Below, one piece after another: positions 32,782-39,413 of a stretch of 64,000 nucleotides of DNA (positions are counted from its first letter, which is position 1; each line of letters begins with the position of its first letter). Source of the DNA: Kitasatospora purpeofusca (GTDB taxonomy: Bacteria; Actinomycetota; Actinomycetes; Streptomycetales; Streptomycetaceae); assembly GCF_000718025.1 (NCBI RefSeq), contig NZ_JODS01000007.1:190073-254072 (forward strand), given 5' to 3'. The notes under the pieces were generated by a model that was given only the letters and a program-made list of their open reading frames with translations, had not been told where the DNA came from and made no database searches. The position numbers and the translations under genes were made by a program.

Positions 32782-33974
32782 GCGAGGACCGCCGCCGCGC
32801 CGTCCTCGGTGGCGATGGCGTGGGCGAGTTCGGTGGCGCGGCGGTGGTAGGACGGCTCGGTGAGGGCGTCCGTGATCGCGCTGGCGAGGGCTTCGGCGGT
32901 GAGGTCCGCGAACGGCAGGGAGCGGGGCGCGACTCCCAGTTCGCACAGCCGGGCCGCCCAGAACGGCTGGTCGGCCATGACCGGAACGGGCACAGCGGGC
33001 ACGCCGGCCCGCAGGGCGGCGGCCGTGGTGCCTGCCCCGGCGTGATGGACGACGGCGGCGGTGCGCGGGAACAGCCAGTCGTGCGGGACGTCGCCGACGG
33101 CCAGGACGTCGCCGCCGAAGCCGTACAGCCCGGCCCACCCGGCCTGCACCACCGCCCGCACACCGGCCCGCCGCACGGCCCCGGCCACCAGCTCGCCGAG
33201 CCGCTCGCCCTCCCCCACCGCCATGCTGCCGAAGCCGATGAACACCGGGGGCGGCCCGGCCTGGAGGAAGTCGACCAGTTCGGCCGGCGGCTGCCAGCCC
33301 TCCGGCCGGGCGGACCACCAGTAGCCGGAGGCGTCGACCCAGGACGGCCAGTCCGCGGGGCGCGGCAGCACCGACGGGCTGAAGCCGTGGAAGACCGGCC
33401 GCACGCCCGACGGCACCGAGGGCACTGACGGCTCCTCGGCGGGGAGCCCGAAGTGCGACCGCAACCGGGTCGCGGCGCCCGAGAAGACCCCCTCCGCCCG
33501 CCGCACCACGTCCCGGCCGGCGGCGAGCCTGCCCTCCGGCCCGTCGAGGTCGCCGCGCGCGTTCGGCAGCGCGAACTCCCCGGTGGGGACTGACGGTACG
33601 AGGTAGGTACCGATCACCGGAATGCCGAGGGCATCCCCCGCCACCCGGGCCAGCGGCGCCGGGCCGAAGGCCGTGAGCAGTACATCGACGCCGCCCTCCA
33701 CGGCCTGCGCGACCCCGTCGGCGAGCCCGTCCGCGTACGCCCGCGTCAGCGCCTGGACCTCTTCCCGCGACCCCGCCCGGCCCCAGTCCCGGATCAGCCC
33801 CTGCGGATCCCCCGGCACCGCCCGGAACCCCAGCCCGCACCCCCCGATGAGCGCCTCGAACGCCGAATGCGCGGCCACCGAAACCTCGAGCCCCGCCTCC
33901 TGCAACCTCCGCCCCAGCCCCGTGAAGGGCGCGACGTCTCCTCGTGAACCGGCGGTGATGATCAGAGCACGCAT
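32754..33974 (-). CDS. GT1/GT28-type glycosyltransferase (406 aa)
   Basis: A GT-B fold enzyme of the sterol/macrolide glycosyltransferase group. The N-terminal acceptor domain starts MRALIITAGSRGDVAPFTGL, and the donor domain shows PPPVFIGFGSMAVGE and the nucleotide-sugar motif HHAGAGTTAAALRAGVPAVP followed by ADQPFWA. Such enzymes glycosylate sterols, macrolides or other small molecules. The ATG at 33974 is preceded by GGGGAGAAT. It stands alone between the hypothetical gene and the second biosynthetic cluster; whether it decorates either cluster's product is unknown. Confidence 0.85.
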   Translation of the reverse strand: MRALIITAGSRGDVAPFTGLGRRLQEAGLEVSVAAHSAFEALIGGCGLGFRAVPGDPQGLIRDWGRAGSREEVQALTRAYADGLADGVAQAVEGGVDVLLTAFGPAPLARVAGDALGIPVIGTYLVPSVPTGEFALPNARGDLDGPEGRLAAGRDVVRRAEGVFSGAATRLRSHFGLPAEEPSVPSVPSGVRPVFHGFSPSVLPRPADWPSWVDASGYWWSARPEGWQPPAELVDFLQAGPPPVFIGFGSMAVGEGERLGELVAGAVRRAGVRAVVQAGWAGLYGFGGDVLAVGDVPHDWLFPRTAAVVHHAGAGTTAAALRAGVPAVPVPVMADQPFWAARLCELGVAPRSLPFADLTAEALASAITDALTEPSYHRRATELAHAIATEDGAAAVLAHLDSVAAG

Positions 33975-34024
33975 GCGCCCGATTCTCCCCCGCCACCAAG
34001 ATCCCCGTCACCGAACCCCGTTGA

Positions 34025-34061
34025 CGGAGTGGGAAGTCGGACTCGCCGACTTCCCACTCCG
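34025..34061. terminator. 16-bp hairpin of the GGAGTGGGAAGTCG family
   Basis: CGGAGTGGGAAGTCGG (34025-34040) pairs perfectly with 34046-34061 around ACTCG. It sits between the glycosyltransferase start and the remnant at 34098, so a terminator role fits only the remnant; it may be a mobile or regulatory repeat. Confidence 0.6.
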
Positions 34062-34097
34062 CCCACGTATCAGGGACAGGAGACGTTGACGGTCACC

Positions 34098-34357
34098 TCA
34101 TGCGTGGCGGACACGCTGCTGCCCCCAGTTGCCGAGGACGTCCTTCATATGGACGCCGTAGTAGGACCACAGCTTCCAGGCCCCGGTCTGGCACGCGTAA
34201 CGGCTGCCCTCACTGGCCGTGCTGTTCTTGCCGGAGGCCTCGAGGCACACGGCGTCCTTGGTCTCGGTGCCGTCGGGGAGGGTGATCTTGTAGTAGCCGG
34301 GCTCCCAGATGCGGCAGCCGTTCGACGGGTCCTGACAGCCGATGCCGAGGACCCCCT
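34098..34357 (-). pseudogene. Truncated C-terminal part of a small, probably secreted protein
   Basis: The frame encodes LGIGCQDPSNGCRIWEPGYY, then KITLPDGTETKDAVCLEASG, then YACQTGAWKLWSYYGVHMKD, a plausible Cys-containing secreted-protein tail. No ATG, GTG or TTG is available in frame upstream: the frame runs straight back into the operon terminator and the PPTase gene, where it is clearly a shadow. The N-terminus with its expected signal peptide is missing, so I read this as a remnant. Confidence 0.4.
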
Positions 34358-34365
34358 CGGCCCGG

Positions 34366-34389
34366 GCGCGGGCCCCGCGGGGCCCGCGC
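34366..34389 (-). terminator. Terminator hairpin of the lipid-synthase operon
   Basis: GCGCGGGCCCC (34366-34376) pairs perfectly with 34379-34389, 11 bp of pure G/C with a 2-base loop as written. It begins four bases downstream of the PPTase stop and is the natural end of the 17-kb operon. Confidence 0.65.
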
Positions 34390-34393
34390 GCCG

Positions 34394-35098
34394 TCAGCCC
34401 AGGGTGTGACGCAGCCGGTACTCCGCCGACGCGCCGCCCCCGGCCAGCGCCACGGCGGCGGCGTGCCGGGGCCCGGCCGGTACATCGGTGACGGCCCAGC
34501 CGGCCGGACGGCGTGCGGGCTCGGCGGTGCCGAGGTAGTCGGCGGCGGGCGGGCGCCCGAGTCCGATGCCGAGTCCCTTCAGGTACGCCTCCTTGCGGGT
34601 CCACAGCCGGGCGAACGAGCCGGGACGGTCCGCCGGCCGGACGTCCGCGAGTTCGGCCTGCTCGGCCGGGTGCAGCGTCGTGGCGAGCACCTCCACGCTG
34701 TCGGCCGCGGGCAGCGGCTCCACGTCCACGCCGACGGGGGCGGCGGCCAGGCCGATCAGCACCCGGCCGCCGCCGTGGGAGAGCGAGAAGTGCGGGTCCC
34801 CGGCAGCGGCCCCGGCCGGGCCGCCGGCCAACCGCGGCCGCCCGTGCGGTTCGGCGCAGCCGGGGCACGGCTCCCGGCCGAAGGCCAGCGCCGCCGGGGC
34901 GAGCCCCAGCCGCCGGCCGAGCACCTGCCGCAGCGCGACGTGCGCGGCCAGGTAGACCGCCCGGTCGGCGTCCCGGACGAAGCGCCCGGCCCGCCGGTGC
35001 TCCTCCTCGTCGAGGCCGTCCAGCTCGGCCGGTCCCACCGGTACGGCGGCGGCTTCGAGCAGCCACAGCTCGACCGTCCCCGGATCCTGCGCGTTCAT
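34394..35098 (-). CDS. Sfp-type 4'-phosphopantetheinyl transferase (234 aa)
   Basis: The two family signatures are present: GVDVEPL (Mg-binding Asp and Glu) and FARLWTRKEAYLKGLGIG (WxxKEAxxK), with FSLSHGGGRV before them. These enzymes load CoA-derived phosphopantetheine onto carrier proteins. As the last gene of the operon it is the likely activator of the single ACP (Ser450 of the AT-ACP protein), and perhaps of the PTM carriers too. I use the ATG at 35098 because AAGGGGGA is directly upstream; an in-frame start at 35128 lacks it. A Cys pair (PCPGC) in the middle is seen in some actinobacterial PPTases. Confidence 0.9.
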   Translation of the reverse strand: MNAQDPGTVELWLLEAAAVPVGPAELDGLDEEEHRRAGRFVRDADRAVYLAAHVALRQVLGRRLGLAPAALAFGREPCPGCAEPHGRPRLAGGPAGAAAGDPHFSLSHGGGRVLIGLAAAPVGVDVEPLPAADSVEVLATTLHPAEQAELADVRPADRPGSFARLWTRKEAYLKGLGIGLGRPPAADYLGTAEPARRPAGWAVTDVPAGPRHAAAVALAGGGASAEYRLRHTLG

Positions 35099-35145
35099 CT
35101 GTCCCCCTTCACCCGCACCGACCCCCAACGGCGGAGAACGACGAC

Positions 35146-35172
35146 GGGCGGCCCGGTGTCACCGGACCGCCC
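35146..35172 (-). other. Intra-operon hairpin between the NTF2-like and PPTase genes
   Basis: GGGCGGCCCGGT (35146-35157) and ACCGGACCGCCC (35161-35172) pair at 11 of 12 positions around a 3-base loop. It may reduce read-through to the PPTase gene or protect the upstream mRNA. Confidence 0.45.
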
Positions 35173-35193
35173 GCGTCGGCGTACCCGCGCGCG

Positions 35194-35679
35194 TCACCTG
35201 CCGACGCGCGCCTCGCGGAACGGGCCGGGGTTGCCGACCGGCGTGGCGACGGCCTCGCCGACGCCCTGCTCGCCCAGCTTGTCCAGCACCGACTCCAGCA
35301 GTTCGGTGTCGCAGTAGATGTGGAGCTCGGTGATCTTGCCCCACTTGATCCGGACCACGTGCACGCCCTGGTTCGAGTAGCGGTTGCCCTCGCGGTCGGT
35401 CAGGTGGTCGACCCACTCGGCGAAGGCCACGGTGTCCCAGGGCCAGCCCTTGGCGACGACCTTCTTCAGCTCGAAGCGCAGGTCGGGCATGACCTCCGCC
35501 AGCCGGTCGTACCACCGCTGGATCTGCTCGGCGGTGTCGCGCCCGCCCGACAACGCGTGCGCACCGGAGAACCAGTGCTCCGCGTCGGGCGTGAACTGCC
35601 GCACGATGGCAGCGTAGTTGCCGCGGTTGACGTCGGCGAACGAATTGCGGAGATTGCGCCGGACGATGGCGTGGTACAC
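35194..35679 (-). CDS. SnoaL/NTF2-like protein of the lipid-synthase operon (161 aa)
   Basis: A single NTF2-like (SnoaL polyketide-cyclase family) domain: a helical start (NSFADVNRGNYAAIVRQF), the DAEHWFSGAHALSGGRD turn, RWYDRLAEVMPDLRFELKKV and the late strand GVHVVRIKWGKITELHIYCD. The GTG at 35679 has GAGGTGG 4 bases upstream. Family members catalyse cyclisation, epoxide opening or dehydration on hydrophobic substrates, so it could act on the oxidised product of the synthase. It lies 57 bp after the MMPL gene in the same operon. Confidence 0.8.
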   Translation of the reverse strand: MYHAIVRRNLRNSFADVNRGNYAAIVRQFTPDAEHWFSGAHALSGGRDTAEQIQRWYDRLAEVMPDLRFELKKVVAKGWPWDTVAFAEWVDHLTDREGNRYSNQGVHVVRIKWGKITELHIYCDTELLESVLDKLGEQGVGEAVATPVGNPGPFREARVGR

Positions 35680-35736
35680 GTTTCCACCTCTGGTCGTAGA
35701 CAGGCCGGTCGATAGTGGTGACGGTGCGTCAAAACC

Positions 35737-37899
35737 TTACGACTTCTCGACGGCCAGCGGCGGCGCCCCGCCCTCGCGGAGCCCGAATCGTTCGTACAGC
35801 CACCGGAGCGGCGCCGGGGCCCACCAGTTCCACTGGCCGAGCAGACGCATCAACGAGGGCACCAGCAAAGCCCGGACGATGGTGGCGTCCAGCAGCACGC
35901 CCAGCGCGGTGCCGAGCCCGAGTTCCTTGATGAACACGATCTCGGAGGTGGCGAGCGCGCCCAGGGCGACGCAGAACAGCACCGCGGCCGCGGTGACGAC
36001 CCGGCCGGTGCGGCCCAGGCCCTGGGCGACCGACTCGGCCTCGCCGACCCCGGCGTCCCTGGCCTCCTTGATCCGGGCGAGCAGGAACACGCCGTAGTCG
36101 GTGGAGAGTCCGAAGACCATCGCGAACAGCAGCACCGGCTGGGTGGCGTCCAGCGCGTTCTGCGCCTCGGTGCCGAACAGCCCGGCGCCGTGGCCCCATT
36201 GGAAGACGAAGACCAGGATGCCGAAGGTCGCGGCGAGGGTGAGCAGGTTCATCAGCACGGCCTTGAGCGGCAGCACCAGCGAGCCGGTCATCAGCAGCAG
36301 CACCAGCATGCTGGTGAGGAAGACGATCAGCGCGGCGGCCGGGAGCCGGCCGGTGAGGCTGTCCTGCAGGTCGACGAAGGTGGCGGTCTGCCCGCCGACC
36401 AGGACCTCGTCCGGGCCGGAGAGCGCCCGGACGTCCTTGACCAGGGTCTGGCTCTCCCCGCTGAGGCCGGGCTCGCGGGGGGTGACCTGGAGCAGCCAGG
36501 TGTCCGCGTTCAGCGCCACGGCCGGGGTGACGGCGGCCGCGCCGGGCAGGGCCGCGATCCGGTCACGCAGCGCGTCCACCCGGGGCTGCGCGCCCGCCGT
36601 GTCGCCGCCGGCCGCGACCACGACCTGCACGGACTCCAGCGGGTCGGCCGGGAAGTCGGCACGCAGGGTGTCGGCGACCGAGCGGCTGCTCGTACTGGTG
36701 GGCAGCGAAGCGGGACCGACGGTGGTGAAGGCGACCTTCAGGAACGGCAGTCCGAGCAGCACCAGCAGCGCGCCGGCGCCGATCGCGACCAGCGGGGCCC
36801 GCCGCATGACCCCGCGGGCCAGCGCGAACCAGCCGCCCTCGGTGTTCTCCGGCGCCTCCAGCGAGCGGCGGAACCGGGCCGGGGCCAGGAAGTCGATGTG
36901 CCGGCCGAGCAGTCGCAGCATCGCGGGCAGCACCAGCAGCGCGACCAGCAGCGCCGAGGCGGAGACCAGCAGACCGCCGACCGCCATCGAGTAGAGGAAG
37001 CGCTGGCGGAAGACGAACAGCGAGGCCATCGCGGCGCTCACGGTGAGCGAGCTGAACAGGATGGTGCGGCCCGCGGTGTGCAGGGTGACCCGGATCGCCC
37101 GGTCGATGTCGGGCTCGACCGTCATCTCGCTGCGGAAGCGGGAGACGATCAGCAGGCTGTAGTCGATCGCGAGGCCGAGGCCGAGCGCGGTGACCAGGTT
37201 GAGCGAGAAGATCGACATCGGGGTGAACTGGTCGACCACCCGCAGGCCGAACAGGGTCAGGACGACGTTCAGGCCGCCGATGACCAGCGGCAGCGCGGAG
37301 GCCACCAGACTGCGGAAGATCCACAGCGAGAGCAGGAACAGCACCGGGAAGGCCAGGAGTTCGGCCCGCTCCAGGTCGTGCTGGACGGTGCTGACGACCT
37401 GGTTGCCGACCACCTCGCTGCCGCCGAGCTTGACCGCGGCGTCGCCGTCGAGCCGGTCGGACAGCCGGTCGACGGCGTCCTGGTAGTGGTCCTCCGCGCT
37501 GTCCTTGAGTCGGCCGACCACGATCGTCCGCCGCCCGTCCTCGGAGACCAGGTTCTTGTCCTGGGTCCGGTAGTACGTCAGGACGTCGGCGAAGGTCGGG
37601 TCCCCGGTCATCAGTCCGGCGACCTTGTCGACCTCCTCCCGGGTGCGGGGGTCGTCCACCGGGGCACCGGTGTCGACCAGGGCGATGATGCCGCCGTCGC
37701 TCTGGATGCCGGTGGCCGCGCCGATCCGGTCGTCCGCCCGGACGCTGCCCGACCCCGGGGTGACGAAGTCCGGGTTGCCGCCGGTCAGCGATGTGACGAC
37801 GGGCGCGCCGATGAAGGCCGCCACCGCGGCCACCACCACGGCGCACAGCACCATCACCCGGGCATGCCGGTTCGCCAGCCGTGCGATCAGGTCCATCAT
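35737..37899 (-). CDS. MMPL-family RND transporter (720 aa)
   Basis: A resistance-nodulation-division protein of the MMPL type with the expected two halves. Each has one membrane helix (for example VMVLCAVVVAAVAAFIGAPVV at the N-terminus), a large extracytoplasmic loop and five further helices, giving about 12. The conserved membrane signature GLGLAIDYSLLIVSRFR in the first half is matched by VFGLSTDYGVFLLARIKE in the second. MMPL proteins export lipids and polyketides in actinobacteria. The ATG at 37899 overlaps the FMO stop (ATGA). It is the natural exporter of the operon's product; direction and cargo are inferred. Confidence 0.9.
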   Translation of the reverse strand: MMDLIARLANRHARVMVLCAVVVAAVAAFIGAPVVTSLTGGNPDFVTPGSGSVRADDRIGAATGIQSDGGIIALVDTGAPVDDPRTREEVDKVAGLMTGDPTFADVLTYYRTQDKNLVSEDGRRTIVVGRLKDSAEDHYQDAVDRLSDRLDGDAAVKLGGSEVVGNQVVSTVQHDLERAELLAFPVLFLLSLWIFRSLVASALPLVIGGLNVVLTLFGLRVVDQFTPMSIFSLNLVTALGLGLAIDYSLLIVSRFRSEMTVEPDIDRAIRVTLHTAGRTILFSSLTVSAAMASLFVFRQRFLYSMAVGGLLVSASALLVALLVLPAMLRLLGRHIDFLAPARFRRSLEAPENTEGGWFALARGVMRRAPLVAIGAGALLVLLGLPFLKVAFTTVGPASLPTSTSSRSVADTLRADFPADPLESVQVVVAAGGDTAGAQPRVDALRDRIAALPGAAAVTPAVALNADTWLLQVTPREPGLSGESQTLVKDVRALSGPDEVLVGGQTATFVDLQDSLTGRLPAAALIVFLTSMLVLLLMTGSLVLPLKAVLMNLLTLAATFGILVFVFQWGHGAGLFGTEAQNALDATQPVLLFAMVFGLSTDYGVFLLARIKEARDAGVGEAESVAQGLGRTGRVVTAAAVLFCVALGALATSEIVFIKELGLGTALGVLLDATIVRALLVPSLMRLLGQWNWWAPAPLRWLYERFGLREGGAPPLAVEKS

Positions 37900-39329
37900 G
37901 CGTGGCTCCTCAGCCGGGTCGCCGCCGGCGCGTTGGCCTGCTCCGCGGGGCCGGTGCCGCCGGCGCCGGGTGCGGTGCCCCGGTTGCGCGCGGCGGGCGA
38001 CGGGTCGGCGTTCATCCGGCGGACCAGCTTGCGCAGCATGGCCCGGTAGGAGAAGTGCTCGACCTGGAGCCAGTGCCGCTCGGAGTCGTAGTACTGGATG
38101 CCGCCGTTCAGCTCGGCCCCCGCCATCGGCGTGGCCTTGGCCTGCTTGAACCAGGACGCCCGCCGCGGGTCGGTGCGCAGCAGGTGCAGGTAGCGGGCCA
38201 TGAGCTGGGACTGGTAATCCATGATCGGCCAGTTGCCGGTGGAAGTCTGGAAGTAACCGATGACAAAAAGGTTGTCGTACTCGGGGTGGAACGCGCTGAG
38301 GTGCAATTGCGGAGTGCGCCCGTTCCAGTTCAAGTACTTGCGGTCGATGAACGGGAACTCGGTCATCCGGTAACCGGTGGCGTAGACGATCACGTCGTAC
38401 GCCTCCTCGCTCCCGTCGCTGAACTTCACCCGGTCCCCCCGGAGTTCGGCGATGTCCGGCTTCGCCCCGATATCACCGTGCCCCAAGTGGTAGAGGAGCG
38501 TCGAATTGATGACGAAATGCTCCTCGAGCAACTTGTGCGACGGCTTGGGCAGTCCGTACTGCTCCGGCCGTCCGGCACTGTTGAGCCGCAGGAAGAGACT
38601 ACCGAAGAAGCGCACCACCGGCCGGGGCATGCGCCATTTCAGGACGTTCTCGTAGAGCACGTCGGTCGGCATTCCGAACAGGTACTTCGGCCAGTAGTAG
38701 CAGCCCCGGCGGATGCTCAGCGAGGTCGACGCGGCGTTCTGCGAGGACTCCACCGCGATGTCGCAGCCGGAGGTGCCGCCGCCGACCACCAGCACCCGCT
38801 TGCCGCGCAGCGGCTCGGGGTTGCGGTACTCGCAGGAGTGCATGATCTCCCCGTCGAACGTGCCCGGGTATTCCGGGTACCGGGGGCTCCAGTTGTGGCC
38901 GTTGGCGATCACCACCCCGGCGTAGCGGCGGACTTCGCCCCCGTCGAGGGTGACGAACCAGTCCGGCGAGCCGTCCCGGCGCTCGATCGACTCCACCGTG
39001 CGGCTGAACTCGACGTGTTCGTACACCCCGAAGTGCTCGGCGTAGGCGCGCAGATAGGCGTGCGCGTGCTCCCGGCCGAGGTAGGTCGGGAAGTGCGCCG
39101 GGATCGGGAAGTCGTCGTACTGGATGTAGGGCTTGGACGTGATCAGGTGCACCGAGTCGTAGGCGGCGCTGTAGGTGTTGCCGCCGTACCAGTTGCCGCC
39201 CACGTCGTCGGCGCGCTCGATCACGTCGAACTCGATGCCGAACTCCCGCAGGTTCTTGCCGGCGGACAGACCACCTGCCCCGGCGCCCACGACGCAATAG
39301 GCCTTCGACCGGTCAACGATCGTGGTCAA
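37896..39329 (-). CDS. FMO/Baeyer-Villiger-type flavin monooxygenase (477 aa)
   Basis: Two dinucleotide-binding folds are visible: FAD at YCVVGAGAGGLSAGKNL and NADPH at VLVVGGGTSGCDIAVE. Between them lies FDGEIMHSCEY, matching the flavin monooxygenase fingerprint FxGxxxHxxxY/F. The WYGGNTYSAAYDSVHLITSK region is FMO-like. Such enzymes hydroxylate heteroatoms or insert oxygen next to ketones. I choose the TTG at 39329, which has AGGGGGA 4 bases upstream and gives the usual short N-terminus; the in-frame ATG at 39368 has no ribosome site. It overlaps the MMPL start by 4 bases and follows the KR-DH gene after a hairpin. A keto or amine target in the lipid product is inferred. Confidence 0.88.
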   Translation of the reverse strand: MTTIVDRSKAYCVVGAGAGGLSAGKNLREFGIEFDVIERADDVGGNWYGGNTYSAAYDSVHLITSKPYIQYDDFPIPAHFPTYLGREHAHAYLRAYAEHFGVYEHVEFSRTVESIERRDGSPDWFVTLDGGEVRRYAGVVIANGHNWSPRYPEYPGTFDGEIMHSCEYRNPEPLRGKRVLVVGGGTSGCDIAVESSQNAASTSLSIRRGCYYWPKYLFGMPTDVLYENVLKWRMPRPVVRFFGSLFLRLNSAGRPEQYGLPKPSHKLLEEHFVINSTLLYHLGHGDIGAKPDIAELRGDRVKFSDGSEEAYDVIVYATGYRMTEFPFIDRKYLNWNGRTPQLHLSAFHPEYDNLFVIGYFQTSTGNWPIMDYQSQLMARYLHLLRTDPRRASWFKQAKATPMAGAELNGGIQYYDSERHWLQVEHFSYRAMLRKLVRRMNADPSPAARNRGTAPGAGGTGPAEQANAPAATRLRSHA

Positions 39330-39383
39330 CGGATCCCCCTGGTGGTGTCGTGCCGTGCCCCGGGGCACGGTGATTCGGTCGGT

Positions 39384-39412
39384 ACCGGACGGTCGGGCTA
39401 CGACCGTCCGGT
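39384..39412 (-). other. Perfect 12-bp hairpin in the lipid-synthase operon
   Basis: ACCGGACGGTCG (39384-39395) pairs perfectly with 39401-39412 around a 5-base loop, one base after the stop of the KR-DH gene and 55 bases before the FMO start. It has no U-tract. It could attenuate transcription into the FMO-MMPL-NTF2-PPTase part, or stabilise the upstream mRNA. Confidence 0.55.
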
Positions 39413-39413
39413 G

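Noticed and set aside
34025..34061. Reading the GGAGTGGGAAGTCG hairpins only as ordinary intrinsic terminators
   Set aside because: At least one copy (34025-34061) is not placed after an intact gene, and the stem sequence itself is conserved between copies, so I report them as a repeat family instead.
39329..39368. ATG at 39368 as the FMO start
   Set aside because: No ribosome site; the TTG at 39329 has AGGGGGA at ideal spacing and gives the normal FMO N-terminus.
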